A stretch of 64,000 bases of DNA from Thereva unica (GCA_949987705.1 OX465286.1:2147445-2211444); one strand, 5' to 3'; counted from the first letter of the stretch, positions 21,842 through 34,348 are shown. A program made the numbers and translations. Notes: generated by a model not told the origin, from the sequence alone.

Positions 21842-24800
21842 AGTTCTTTCTCTTTCTCTCTCGCTAGTCCACTCAATCTGTGTACAGAATCGCCTATGAT
21901 TTTTGGGGTGCTGAATTCGAACCTCCTACAAGTCATGCCTCATAAAGAGGGAGGGGGTAATTCTACTCATATCATTACTTATAGGCTAAAATTGAATGAT
22001 GAAGCCCTAAACTCCCTTTATATGTATTAGTTTAAGCCATCATTACTGAGATGCCTACATACATATAGCTAAGTCCAATTGTATCTTCACTTTAGCATTA
22101 CATCAATCATAACTCTCTCTCTTTCTAAAATGCTACTCTTTACACACAATTTGTCTTTTCCTATGGGGATAGATAAAATATTTTGTTGTTATTGGTTCTT
22201 TTTTGAATTTTCGATATTCCCAATTCAATTCCACATTTTATCAGGTCACATGTCACAATTACAACCGGACACAATAAATTCAAATACGCGCGCAGCACAA
22301 CGCTGAGACACTGTATGTACATATATGACACCCTCCTTGGTTAGATATAGTCTCTAAATGTCCGTGTCCCGTCCAACAAATCTAGGTGCGCGTCGCTGGC
22401 TTATAATTGTTATTGTTAGCATATAATTCCATTTTATCCAAGACTGCCTGCGCGCGCAGCTAAACTTTTTATGCAAATTCAAAATGAACTAAAAAAAATA
22501 ACAAAAAAAAATTTATAACAAATTGCCATAAATGCAATATTTCTGATGAAATGTGCTAATCAAAAAAGCAGCTGAGAAAAATCTGCAAAATCCCGTAATT
22601 GTGTGGATGTTGTTTTTGTGTACATTGCAGTACCACACATCCCTCCCCCCTCTTTTATAGGTGAGGAGTCGCACTTTTTGCTGTGCATTTTGAGATATTC
22701 CAATGTGAATGCGCGCAGCGACTTGAGCCCGGCATGGGCAGCGCGCGTACGAAACAATTTTAAAGACAGTTGAGCTGTTGGTGCATGCGCATATATAAAT
22801 CATCAGTGCCTTATCAACGGTGTTAATCCACAATGGACCAGAAATGCATCATGTGCGCCCAGAAATTGGCGGTTGTTGTGGTATGTCTGTCTCGCTCTCC
22901 CTCTCTCCATTTCTCTTAATATTAACCATAGGCGCAAGATCTTTACCTTCTTGATTTGCAAATATATAGTAGAAGTTGTGGTGTATGCAAATTTTTGTGC
23001 TGTTTTGTATTTTGTCCCCAACAAGCTGATCCTTCCAACCCCCCCCCCCTCCAAAAACTCTGTCTGGTTTGTAATACCAAAAAGACATGATAGTTTGTCA
23101 TATGTGAATAAATATAGTTACAAATTGTTCGTTCTCTTTAAAGGGGGGTCATTTTTCTTCTTGTTTTCCTATTTCTGTTTTTTTCCAGACTTGTATTTGT
23201 TCTGTACGTTTCCGGGAGGTTTCTAGAAGCGCGTTGGTTGGTGATATACTAAGTATATGAGGGGGACTTTTGTTACTATCTTGTGTGATTTTTGTTATTT
23301 CATCTTCCCAATTAAATCGATTTCGGGATTCTCTCAATAGAGTCTTATGTATAAAACATTCGACAGCCAATTCGACAGAATCTCTTTCATAACCCGTATT
23401 TTTTTAAAATGAGATCATAAAACATGACTTTTGAGGGTATATAGACACGACGAAAGATACCAGTCCACATCAAATGCCAAAAGACGATAACAACCAAGAC
23501 GACGACGGAGTGAGCACATAACAACAAAAATGATCGGAACACGAAAAATGTGCACAGCTCCTTTTATTGCATTCTAATCCACATCCATCCATTCAGCCAT
23601 TCATCCACATTAAACACACTTACTTCACTTGAAACGAAACGAAGATCCAAACGGAGATCACTCTTAGTTCTTGAAAAATAATCGAGCGCGCAATGCTTGA
23701 TTTCTTCTTCTTATGTTTTGTTATTGTTTAGCCGCCGCCGCGTTATAGAGCAACGATAATCTTCACCCAGTAGTAAATCTATAGCGCAGGATCAGTTGTA
23801 TGGTCTATATGTATATGGCCTGTATATATACATATATATTATAGTGGATGGCAGTAGCCTCAGTGGAATGGGGAAAAAAAGAATGAACTAGCATAGGTTG
23901 ATATTTTGCTGGCTGTGAAATAAAATTTAATAAAAGCCCTTCAAATTGTCATTTTATGGTCGCCCATTGATCATCAAAGGGAACTTAGCTGCGCGCGCAG
24001 ATTGAGCCAGCCCGAATGGCATGAAATGATCAGTTATATGATGGGTGAAGATTGCTCAACTGGAAATGACAATGAAAAATAGCAGAGCTGCGCGCTGTCG
24101 TTTGATGATCATATTCTGTGTGGGGTGGGGAGGTGGTTCCATTTTAGTTATGCCCTTTTGATATTGGAACATGTGTGAACAATAGTATAGAGAAGAGTAA
24201 AAACTTTTTAATGATCACAGATATCAGATCAGACATTCTTTAATCGAAAGTCTTATTAAGATCCGCGTTTTTGGATTTTAATCGTAGTTTTATAAGTTGT
24301 TGTTTATATTGATTTGGACAAAGTTGCATCCCCCACCAAAGCACGATCATTAATCTTTGCTGATCATTGATCGACATTTTCAGTCATGCATAATACACAC
24401 ATTCATGTTCCATTTTCCGCTAGAACATATTCAGATACTAGTTAGTAGACACTGATCTCAATAAATACAATCATCAATTTCACGGTCTCCCGCTATGCTG
24501 CGCACCCCACAACAATGATCAGGTGTATATCATGTACATACTCTATACCATATATTCCAAAAAAAGCTGGTTGTATTTTTCTTGTTCATCTAACAACCCC
24601 CCTGCAATACACACACACACATCCATCAGCTTACGCGTAATTAATTGACTAGCTTCTCCACCCTTAATTTAAAAATAGACTCGCGCGCATTTTTATCTCG
24701 TTTTAATCTACGACGCCAACGGTTCTACCAGATGACGGCCGTTGTATACATACACACAACAATTTAATAAAAATAAATTAATTCCTCAAAGGTATTTTCT

Positions 24801-26977
24801 TGAAGATATGTAAAAATAAATACAGCCAGGTGATATAGTAAGGAATATACATATACATATATACACACACACACACACACATATGTATATATATATGATG
24901 AAAGGAAGTTGTGTTTCCGCGCACGCGCAAAATCGTTACTTTACTTACTTAACGTTTTATTATTATTGTAACGAGGGGGTACGGCGACAGGTTCTACATA
25001 CGCTTTTTTATTCTTCTTTTTCTTTGATGTGAAAAATTTAAATTGGGGGAAAATAAACCCCCGTGAAATTTTGTTTAAACTCTTATATTTTTGAGGGCAG
25101 CATACGTATTATAATAGGGTAACTGCTATTTTATGGAAATTTGAATGAATTATACATACATCTATGAAATGTAATGGAATGTTTTTTGTTATTCTCAAAA
25201 ATTAATCGTATTTTTGGACAACACTTGTTTATGTGGTCTAAACAGTCGACATCTGTTTCTATAAGAATTAGGAAGTAAAAAAATATAGTATTCGATGCTG
25301 TCCTATGTCCTATGAGGGATTAAAGGAGCGTAATCCATATACATTGGTGAAACGTTGAAGGTATGACCTGTACGTCATCCTCCATGTCCAGTTAGAAATT
25401 GCGAGAGGTCGTAGCTTAACTATGTGTCCACCTACCCTTAGCGATCACTATATCTCCACCTACCTTTAGGTCCAAGTATCTAAAGTCATTCATCATTTTA
25501 AAAGGCTGTTTTTTCGATCAGGATGCTGCCAACGCTTTTGCTACCTGCACACCTAATAATCTCTGATTTAATATCTCTATCTCCCTCTTTTCCCCTCTTG
25601 ACAGCAAATGACACTTTTACAGCACAATTAACTGCGACGATAATTGCCTTGTAATAATTTAATCAACCAATTTCCATGTTTGTGTTTATCAAATTATCTC
25701 TTCCCCGTCGACTTGTTTTTTTACGTATTTTGTTCTGTTCCTTCTTACAATTTTCGATACATAATCATTCCGGTCGCGTGTAATAATCAGTTTATATCAA
25801 TAAACAACTAAAATTACCCACAATCAAAGTCCATTTTACGGCTTCAGATAATTCAATTTTACGCATCTCACTTGGCTCATTTAAGAGTTAGTCTCCTTCA
25901 TCTTCTTCGGGGTACACGCCGCCCCGTCGCATCTCTTCTCTCTTGGATTTCCTTTTTGTTTCTTTATCGTTTTTTCTTCTTCTTGAATTATTCATGTTAT
26001 GAAGAAATGATAAGGAACCACACTCTTTAACCCAGAAGAAACAACAAAATAACAACAGCAACAACAACAACAACAACAAAAAACGCGTTCTCGATCATCA
26101 TCACACACGTTTCATAATCTAGAGTTGATTTTATGCAAGATCAAACGCAAGATCATCAGCCAGATCAGATCTAGAGATCGCTTCACATTGAGCGTGAGTG
26201 AAGACAGGATCAATTGTTTCGAAAAAAATATACGCTATATATGTATATGCTCCTGGTTCATTTTTGTGTGCTAATAGTGGATCTTTGATAACCGATCATC
26301 ATCGATCGCGCAGAAATACGATCGCGGAATGAGGATATTGGGAGAACCAAAAAGGGGGAAATTCAAAAGCTGCTTTTATATTGATCTTCATTGAGGGAAG
26401 ACCACCACACACTCTTCTTTTTGATGTGCACTTGTTACTGGACTGTGATCAGTCAGTTTCTTGTTGATCTTGCGATCGTGTTTTTTAGTTGTTGATCGTT
26501 TTTTTTCTTTCTCTCATATATACCTCATCAGTCTCTCCGACCACATTTTCAGTTTCTCGGCGTTCATTTCAAGCTTCTTATACGTGTGAGAGATCTCAAT
26601 CGACCGACCGACCGAGTAATCAAAGTAAGCTATAACCCATCACAGGTTATGAGGTGCAGATGCATTATATGTACATATATAGATTATAAAGAGTAAAACT
26701 AAAATTTAAAAAAAATCTTAAATTAAATTAGGTTAATTTCTAATTGAAATTATCGGTACTAGGATATAACCTTTAAGATTTCTAGTTTATTTATTTAACC
26801 AATAAAATCCCAGTAATTTACTTGCTCTTTTTTTAAACACACAAATCAGGATTAGACCAATTCTCGTGCCAACTTGGCCAACTTATCTCTCGGCTGATAT
26901 TTAATTGTGGTTCTATGTTTTATTGTGCATTGGGGCTGTGGGTGGAGGGTGGAATCTAGTAAAATCGAAAGACTAAC
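21842..26977. other. No gene seen; repeat-rich intergenic sequence
   Basis: About 5 kb with no supported exon. Noted: two perfect 12-bp palindromes CTGCGCGCGCAG (22448-22459 and 23989-24000), C-run CCCCCCCCCC near 23040, an alternating TA/CA tract (24846-24895), GATC-rich sequence (24180-24380 and 26120-26350), and an AACAACAACAACAACAAC tract (about 26052-26079). From 23371 to 25888 no open frame of 60 codons occurs. A weak RT-like reading near 25430-25500 was not accepted. Confidence 0.5.
24846..24895. repeat. Alternating TA/CA dinucleotide tract
   Basis: Contains (AC)9 at 24863-24880 flanked by ATATACATATACATATAT and ATATGTATATATATAT; all alternating purine and pyrimidine. Confidence 0.8.
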
Positions 26978-27064
26978 TGCTGCAAGGAGGAATCGAACCC
27001 TGATCCTCTGATGAGATAGTATTAAAACGTCTTAGCCCTTACTAGCTAGACTATCGAAGCTCCG
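26978..27064 (-). other. tRNA-like sequence (SINE head or tRNA pseudogene)
   Basis: On the minus strand a perfect pol III B-box, GGTTCGATTCC, lies about 50 bases downstream of TAGTCTAGCTAGTAAGGGCT, which fits the A-box consensus TRGYNNARYNGG and a D-arm. A 5' GGAGCTT stretch is in the acceptor position but does not pair well with TTGCAGC at the 3' side, and the anticodon stem is poor. So this looks like a tRNA-derived SINE head or a decayed tRNA rather than a working tRNA gene. Confidence 0.5.
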
Positions 27065-28499
27065 GGATGAGCTGGTGACGTTTAACTGAGCTAATATCGC
27101 CCCTTTTCTACCCTCGTACTTCTTCTATTCTCATTCCCCTTCCCCGGGTAAATAACAACAAGAAAAATACACTTGACCTTCAATGATAAACAATAAAACA
27201 GAAAAAAACCTCTATTCTTTGTCTAATTTCCTTTAAACAAAAAAAAATTACACAATTTACACCTCATCACTTAACGAGAAATCCAAAGCTTAATTTGAAC
27301 TACCTTTTTCTGTTCTTGGGGGACTACTCCTCTTCCACCTCCTCCTCGCCCTCCCACACCTCCACACTGAAAAAAAATTTAAAAAAAAAGAAAATTGTTT
27401 TTTTTCGTGGCTGTACTTTTGTTGGGTGCATTTCTGTTTTGTTTATTCAAATATTCCCACCGGGGGCCCCCAACTCTATTACCATTGCCATTACCATTAC
27501 CATGAGGCTAAAGAGTTAGATAGAACTACACACCAGGTGTGTACCATTACACCACAGCCACTATAGGCACCTATAGGCACTCAAAATAGTAGGCACAGGG
27601 GCGCAGGGTTTTATCTTTTGATAAAAATGTAAAAAAAAAATACACACACAGGAAAAACTAAAAAAAATAAAGAAGTCAGCAATCAAGCTGAAAAATTCCC
27701 ATAACCTTGAAAGTTGGTCGTCGTCGCCATTGTCGTTGCCGTTGCCGGTCGTGCCGTGATGGTGGTGGTGGTCGTCGTCAGTGGACACATGTTATATGGA
27801 TGATAGCCAGTCGCCTAGGTGGGGTATTTTATTTTTTTTATTATTATTATTGTTGCTGTTAAAGTACCCTTCTTCGTCCGGTCGCTCTGTCCCCACGTCA
27901 ACCCATCACCCCCAACAAATTTAAAACTTCATCTACTCTAGGCTCGGATAATGCGGGGAGTTAATGACACAAAAGCATTTTTCCTTTATTTGGCCAGAAT
28001 TTGCTTTTGTTGAATTTGCTGTTGTTGTTTTTGTGTCCGTCCGTCCATCGCTCTTGCCTGTACATTTGTATTAATAATACTTGGAACATGAAACGATTTT
28101 TCCCTAGACGGAATCTAATTGAAAAAGACCCCCACTTCATTAGGCAAAACCGCTTCTTCTCAACATTATGTCTACCTTTAACCATTGGGGAAATAGCATA
28201 GGTGTACGTACCTCTGTCTGTTGGGTATACGCTGGTCCAGATTAATTTTGTGTTAATTTTAGATTTAGTTTTTTTCTTCAGGAAAAATAATTGAAAAAAA
28301 TACAAAGGGAACAGTATGGGTACAAAACGAAATTCGGGCTGTTATCTCTGTATGTTTTTTTAGAGAACCAAATATACCCCCCAGGAAATTGCTGGTGAGG
28401 TAATTAATTTGCATTTAAGATACACTTGCTTGGAAGTCTAAAAGGTTATCGTGTGGATGGGTGGGACTCATTTCATTTTGGATATTTGAAAATTGAAAC
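27065..28499. other. No gene seen
   Basis: Contains ATTACCATTGCCATTACCATTACC (27478-27501), trinucleotide GTCGTC/GGTGGT runs (27718-27780) and T/A runs. A tRNA-like A-box occurs at 27510-27575. The 114-codon minus frame at 27961-28305 is Lys/Phe-rich and has no motif. Confidence 0.45.
27512..27572 (-). other. Possible second tRNA-like 5' half
   Basis: Minus strand reads TGGCTGTGGTGTAATGGTACACAC, close to a tRNA D-arm/A-box (TGGTGTAATGGT). No matching B-box follows at the right distance. Weak. Confidence 0.2.
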
Positions 28500-28965
28500 C
28501 TAAAGCACCTGCCATTTTGAAAATTTACTATCCAAGAAAAGAAAATACTTGCCAATTTTTTTTTATAAAATACTCGACAATTAACACAGTAACACTTTTA
28601 AACTAAAGTAATAAATCAATAACCACTTATTAAAGAACAATTAACTTCAATTATTGCACCTTTATATGCGATTTAAATAGGTTAAATTAAATTTTTTCTA
28701 GCGCGACATTTTCACTGATCTTGCCCATTTGAAAAATTAAATAATTTCCAACTGTCAAAAAATATTCTGTAGTAGTAGTGAGGAGCGATTGATAAATATA
28801 CATACTTTCCAACTATCGGATCTAGATGGCGTTTGTTAATTGATAGTTTTAAAATTCATTTTATTGATAATAATTATTAATAAAACTATGGTTAAATTAT
28901 GTTATTTAGTAATTAAAAATATTATGCAACATATAAATACTAAGTATTCGATATTAATATTAAAA
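28500..28965 (+). repeat. Tandem duplication, copy 1 (about 466 bp)
   Basis: Starts near AAAGCACCTGCCATTTTGAA and is repeated at 28968-29433 with over 90 percent identity by eye; shared landmarks include TATGCGATTTAAATAGG, ATTCTGTAGTAGTAGTGAG and TTATGCAACATATAAA. It is AT-rich and noncoding. Confidence 0.85.
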
Positions 28966-28967
28966 CT

Positions 28968-29433
28968 TAAAGCACCTGTCATTTTGAAAATTTGCTATCC
29001 AAGAAAAGAAAATACTTGCCAATTTTTTTTTATAAAATACACGTCAATTAACACAGTAACACTTTTAAACTAAGTAATAAATCAATAATCACTTATTAAA
29101 GAACAATTAATTTCAATTATTGCACCTTTATATGCGATTTAAATAGGTTAAATTAAATTTTTTCTAACGCGACATTTTCACTTCTTCCTCATTTGAAAAA
29201 TTAAATAATTTCCAACTGTCAAAAAATATTCTGTAGTAGTAGTGAGAATTGAAATTGATAAATATACGTACTTTCCAACTGTCGGATCTAGATGGCGCGA
29301 GATGATTGATTGTTTTAAAAGTTTATTTTATTGATAATTATTAATTTAATTAATAAAACTATGGTTAAATTATGATATTTAGTAATTAAAAATATTATGC
29401 AACATATAAAAAATAAGTATTCGATTTTAATAT
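28968..29433 (+). repeat. Tandem duplication, copy 2
   Basis: Direct repeat of 28500-28965 at an offset of 467 bp. Differences are scattered substitutions and small indels. The CTAGATGGCG motif is kept in both copies but only this copy (29288-29298) has the full CTCF-core form. Confidence 0.85.
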
Positions 29434-30473
29434 GCGTAATAATCATAATTGATAATGTGTGAGAATCGACCGGAAAAATGAGTTTTGAACGTTACGATTC
29501 TTATGCATTTTTTTGAGATTTTGTGAATTGAAATTTTTAGTTTTTTCGTGATTTCTTTAATTTAATTAGTTAATTTAGCTTATTTCGGGTTAATTTCATT
29601 GAATTTATGTATTTTATAATGTTTGGTAATATTTTCTTTGGGTTTGGGGACATATTGTGGATTTATCACCGTGGTCGCCTCCTCTCGACTTGCCAACTAC
29701 TCCAAACCCCCTTCCTCCTTTTCACTTCAAATAAAAACAGCAATTAAATTTCAATTTACTCTCTCCGCGGACACTAGGCGCTATAACCGGCATCAGCAGC
29801 ACTCACAAGAAGTCCAATCGAGGCTAAGTTCAAATAAATAATGTGGAGTCGCTGGCGGCTCCTTGACAAAATCCATAGCTCCAATAGAGTGTACCCATCA
29901 CCAAAATAGCTTCTTCACTAAAATTCAATAGCGCCTAGAACCATCTACTGTTGTGGTACCTACTACTAACCCGTAAAAGCAGAAGCTGAACTTCTCACCA
30001 CCACCGGGCAGCAGCGCGCAGAAGCAATGTAATAAATATCACAAAATCCAGGCTTGAAAGTGCTGCGGTGAGTAGTCCCCCTTCTTACTCCTTTCATAAG
30101 CGCCATCTATTGCAGCACACACACCCAAATGGAGTATATTGGCGCGAAGGAATAAAATCCCCATTTTTGAAGACACGGCTCTGCGCCTGCGGCTATATTT
30201 ATATGCTCTTTGACTTTTCACGTGCAAAATGTACAGCGCACCTGATGCCAACCCATTGACCCTCGTTATCCCCTTGTTATTTATTCTCTTTATCTTCCTT
30301 TTGTCTTGTTTTGCTTAGGTTGTAGCTGCTGCTGTCTTGCCACAACTTTTCTCTTTTAAATTTCGTATATTGTTTTGGTTTAAGTGTGTGTGTTTTTTGT
30401 ACTATCATTATTATTATTATCTGCCTTTCATGGATTTTGATTTCTTTGCTTTTTATGCATATACACCCTGCAG
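29434..30473. other. Upstream flank of first recognised exon
   Basis: No independent gene is supported. The last 40 bases form the acceptor region of exon 1 (TATGCATATACACCCTGCAG). A minus-strand AATAGATGGCGCTTATG (about 30097-30112), CTCF-core-like, lies 370 bases before the exon. Small reading frames over 29700-29840 have no motif. Confidence 0.5.
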
Positions 30474-30629
30474 GTTGTCGTGCTATGATCAGCATGGAAC
30501 TACAATCAACAGTGCACCTACAGCACTTGAACCACGGCCATGGACTTACTGCCCTTCAGTCACAGCACCATAGTGGACTTATGACCCATCATCAGCATCA
30601 GATTTCCCTTCAGGATGACAAATCAAAAA
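30474..30629 (+). CDS. Exon 1 of the partial gene (His/Gln-rich)
   Basis: Acceptor ACACCCTGCAG|GTTG and donor AAAAA|GTAAGTA, both strong. The frame is open throughout; the first Met codons are at 30485 and 30494, the second (AGCATGG) having a good animal start context. If translation starts here, the 11 bases before 30485 are untranslated leader. If not, the exon is internal: it is 156 nt and phase 1 at both ends, and the frame before the Met (CRA) is open. The peptide is rich in His and Gln (HLNHGHGLTALQSQHHSG, MTHHQHQ) and ends DDKSK. Confidence 0.75.
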
Positions 30630-32690
30630 GTAAGTAATACGAAAATATATTTTAAATATAGATATTATGTAGTTACATATCCATCTCTCTTCTCCCTCCA
30701 CCATCACCCGTCACCTTCACAGAAAGCCTCCTGATGCCTGTCCATTAACATAAAACGACGTCCCTCACCCCCACGGATGTCAGAATCCTTTTATTTATCT
30801 ATTGTTGTTTTGTAATCTCGTTCAATGTATACAGTACTATCAAGTCTGCATCTGCGTACCTAGGCCCAGGTAAAATACATACAGAGTGCAATAGGCATAA
30901 CAGTATCAAGTAAAAAACAGCTCTCGCGCTAAAAGTAGCATAAATCACCATCCATAGGCTGTGTTCTTGGCTGTTCTCATTAGATCATGGCGCGCAGCTA
31001 TTTAATCGGTCCCAGATCCACTTCCGTAAGACATGAAAAGTGGCCTTTTCCCGCCACATACCGACACTCTATATAGCCGGACCATAATTTGCCAATTTCC
31101 CCCCCTGCGCGTTCGTCACGTTATCATCAAGCCAGTGTTATGCACCACCATCGACATCATCAGCAGCAGCAGCAACAACAAATCTCTTCCTCTCTCTTTC
31201 TATCTTCTGTGCATAGAGTCCATAGAGTGCATAAAAACTGATCCCGGGTCTGGAGCTGAGTTCTACTCTACTGTAATAGAGGAGCTCCTTCCTTGAGACC
31301 TTCTATTCTTCCTTTCGATCCCTCCCCCCTTCCGACTATATTGAAAAAGGAAGTGGATAACGTGTGAATATTATCACGATGTGACACCCCGTCCCCCTAC
31401 CTCAGGGTTCTCAACCAAACTAAACAGACTGTGTTATTGTCATTCTCTATTATTTTGGGCCTGCTGCCACCTCGTCCACCATTCTAGCGACGTCGTTATA
31501 ATAAAAAGGTTGAATACTTAAGGCCACTTTCTGGCCATCTCTCCTCCAAGGCGATATATACATTCACAGCTCTTGTTCCCTCCCTGCCCCCTTCCCTCCC
31601 TTTCCATCGTGCGGCTACTTTCTGCGGCCGCGCAGCCGCATATTTCTTATTTCTTGAATAATAGCAGCAGCAACAACTAACTAACTTCACTAACTAACTT
31701 AAAGGCCGTTTCGGAAGGGGGGATTGGGTAAAGGAAATTTATTTGCGAAATTATAAAAGAATCATCTCCTCCTGATCATGGCCCCTGGCACCTCCTAAGT
31801 AGGGTGCGCTGTTCCTCCATTGAGGTGGACCGCATGCGCGACTGGCTTAAAAATCGATCTTGCGCAGGCGCTTCTTTCTTCTTTTCAAGTTTTCAAGAAC
31901 GTAGCAGCAGCATCAGCTTAAGAGCCTGCTGGTGGTGTGGTGTAAAAGTGGCGATGATGACGACGACGACGACGGACAGCAACAGCAGCACCACCACAGC
32001 CCAGCGGTATATACCGGCCGCCGGCGGTAACCTAACTCTACCGGCCGACAAGGGTACCTATTGACGGATGATATTAAGAGAATTTTTCCGGTATATGTGC
32101 TGTTTTTGTTGTCTTCTTGCGTTATTATTATTAAATCCTCCATTCACACACTACTTGCCTCTATACAAACATACAAAACACAAATTGGGACATGTTATTT
32201 ATATCCTTCGCAGCCTTAAAATTGATAAACCAGCGGCTAACTGCCGGGAAATTGTAAAGGAGCCGGGGAATGTCGTTAATGAAGAATCAGGAGGTCATGC
32301 CAAATTGGAATTTTTCTATCTGTAAATGGAATTTTTAGTCCTCCTTCTCTCCTTCTCTCCCTCTCTCTGGTACTTTGCGCAAATTTTATTATAATGGGAT
32401 AACTGGGGGTACTATAGATAAATTGCTTCATATGCTTTATTGCATAGTCTTGATAAAAAAAAATTGTGTGTGCTAAAGAGGGTTCCTGATGCTACCTTCT
32501 TGCTCTCTTACATCATACCTTGTACATATGTGTGTTTTTTCTAGTTAGGGAAATCACATGCAGAGAAGGGTTGAAGAAGAGAAGAGAGAGCATTTTCGCT
32601 TTTACTATACGTACTATTATATATTCGGTCCAACCCCAAACGCAATGTCAACTTTTATTTTAACCAACGGTTTTTACGTGTTTTTGGTTT

Positions 32691-32771
32691 ATTACCCTGC
32701 ATTACTCTTTTATTACTCTTCTGTTCCCTTTTAGTACCCTTTTATTACCGTTTTATTACTCTTTTATTACC
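32691..32771. repeat. ATTACC minisatellite, site 1
   Basis: About seven imperfect copies of an 11-bp unit, TTTTATTACCC with variants (ATTACTC, AGTACCC, ATTACCG). The same unit recurs at 35776-35826 and, inverted, at 39787-39861. Confidence 0.8.
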
Positions 32772-32821
32772 ACCCCCATGGGGGATAAAAAAATGTTTTA
32801 TAAAAAAATCATTATATTTTC

Positions 32822-32910
32822 AAGGATTTACAATCAGCTCTACAGCTTATGTTGTTGGCCTTGGCTTCCTCCAGTGTTTGCCTCCATTATTGTCGATCTT
32901 TGGCCCTAGT
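32822..32910 (-). pseudogene. Retrotransposon ORF tail fragment
   Basis: Minus-strand frame reads TRAKDRQ, a stop, then WRQTLEEAKANNISC. The pattern A.DR..WR..L.EAKA also appears at 39.7 kb (A.RDVCRKKLMEAKARIGL) and resembles the C-terminal end of RT-encoding ORFs of non-LTR elements. A stop and the lack of upstream RT domain show it is a 5'-truncated relic. The family assignment is by pattern only. Confidence 0.5.
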
Positions 32911-33895
32911 CTTTTTTAGTTTCGACGTCGTCTAATATATCTTTTCTGTCTAAAAGTATTGAAGATATCTAAATCAACCAAACCAAGACTCACCATCAAA
33001 ACGATTGACGTTCTTTTTGTAAGTCACCACAAATCTGATATCATTATTTTTGAAAAGATGCAGAAAACAAATAAAAGAGCGGCATTAAGGCAACAAAAGA
33101 ACCAAAACATAAAAACAATGCTAAAAGGCGGCAGATCACTTTATTCCACCTACACACAAAATCTTAAGGCAGTTTTAGCTTCTTCTGCTCTTTTATTGAG
33201 AGAAGTCTTTAAGGCCAATTCCTCGTTGTTTAATCACACACGCACACACACAACAGCAACGACAAAAAACACAGCAAAGACAAGAAGAGACAGGATAATA
33301 TAAAATAGTGGAAGGAAATGTGGAGTGTGCTCCCCTTTAATAATAACATTTTAGTTTTATTTTTTTAACAAAAAAGAGTACACCTCGTAGATGTTGGCTC
33401 CGAGTTATGCTCCTTTTCTTCATTCCAACTCCGGTTTTTTTTGTTTTAGTGTGTGTTGACTTATTTTTGCCCCGATCAATTGTAAGAATGCGCTCTTGAA
33501 CACGGTGTTGTCTTTGGAAAATATCTTTATTTTCTTGATCGTCTTCTATGGGGGATACCCTCTTCCCCCATCAATGCCCATCGGTACCACTTTTATGTAT
33601 GCATCTACTTCCTTTTCACCTAATATCTTTGTATATTCTTTAATGGACCTCCATTTTTTTGGGTAGAAGATTGGAAAAGGAACATAATATTACGTCGTCT
33701 AGAAAGTGACCCACAGTCACTATCTCACCACACAGTGGATATCAGCACTGTACCTGGGGGACACATTTTGTCATGCCCCATATAGGGATGTAGTATTGTT
33801 TATTGAGATTGGTAAACGTTACGAGCCGCTAATTGCACTTAACGTACTGCCGCCAATGTACAAACTAGCAATACTCCCACGGATATTTTTGTATT

Positions 33896-33926
33896 AAAAA
33901 ACAGGTATTTTTACCTGGTTTTTTTC
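33896..33926. repeat. A-stem hairpin AACAGGTA/TACCTGGTT
   Basis: AAAAAACAGGTATTTTTACC followed by TGGTTTTTTT forms a perfect stem of about 12 bp around a TTTT loop with one bulge. It looks like a bacterial terminator but is in an animal intron, so it is more likely a palindromic element end. It directly follows the stop of a 63-codon frame of no known family. Confidence 0.5.
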
Positions 33927-34061
33927 CCCGCCCTGTACATAGTAGCTTTGTTTGATTTTTAAAATTACGCTATTCGACCCCCCTTCCAAATTTCTATATA
34001 CATATTTAATATTTAAAAAAAAACTCGAATTTTATTTCTTAATTTTTTGCTTTGTTTCTAG

Positions 34062-34151
34062 CCTACAGAATGGATGGACTAACCTGTAGTCTAGTACCAG
34101 CTGAATGGATTGATATTAGCGGGGCTGCTGTAGAAAGAGCCCCACACACAG
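34062..34151 (+). CDS. Exon 2 of the partial gene
   Basis: Acceptor TTTGTTTCTAG|CCTAC and donor CACACAG|GTCAGTA. With the last base of exon 1 it encodes Thr, then YRMDGLTCSLVPAEWIDI and SGAAVERAPHT. It is 90 nt, phase 1 to phase 1, with no stops. It is the least biased, most domain-like part of the product, with a Cys, a Trp and hydrophobic spacing, but no family is recognised. Confidence 0.75.
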
Positions 34152-34348
34152 GTCAGTAGTTGAAAAAAGGAAAACTGGAAAAACACGTCCCTTTATAAAT
34201 ATGCACCACTTCAAAAAAAAAAGAAGGAGAACAAGCAATGATCCCGTGTACCTTATCTTATCCCTCTAAATTTTCTTCGTTCTTAAAAAAACCTTGTTAA
34301 AACCATCACACTAAAACCAATCAAAAATATTTTTTTATTCCATTTCAG
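34152..34348 (+). other. Intron 2 of the partial gene
   Basis: A 197-base intron, GTCAGTA to TTTTTTATTCCATTTCAG, A/T-rich throughout with a good polypyrimidine tract. Confidence 0.7.

Larger units (their letters stand above)
30630..34061 (+). other. Intron 1 of the partial gene
   Basis: Begins GTAAGTA and ends TTTGTTTCTAG. It contains a retrotransposon tail fossil (32822-32910), the first ATTACC minisatellite (32691-32771), CAGCAGCAGCAGCAAC (about 31160-31175), a NRF1-like CGCATGCGCGAC (31832-31843), a GACGACGACGACGG run (about 31960) and a strong hairpin (33896-33926). Open frames such as 32959-33303 are A-rich and without motif. Confidence 0.6.

Noticed and set aside
22873..23226. 117-codon plus-strand frame, Phe-rich
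   Set aside because: Hydrophobic only because of T-rich DNA; overlaps minus frames; no signal or domain pattern.
25430..25500. Minus-strand reading FRYLDLKVGGDIVIAKG, like the YLG block of RT thumbs
   Set aside because: Only a few residues agree and no other RT block surrounds it.
32959..33303. 114-codon plus-strand frame, Lys/Thr-rich
   Set aside because: A-rich low-complexity sequence in intron 1, no splice agreement with neighbouring exons.
33896..33926. Rho-independent terminator
   Set aside because: The genome is clearly animal, so a bacterial-type terminator call makes no sense despite the hairpin and T-run.
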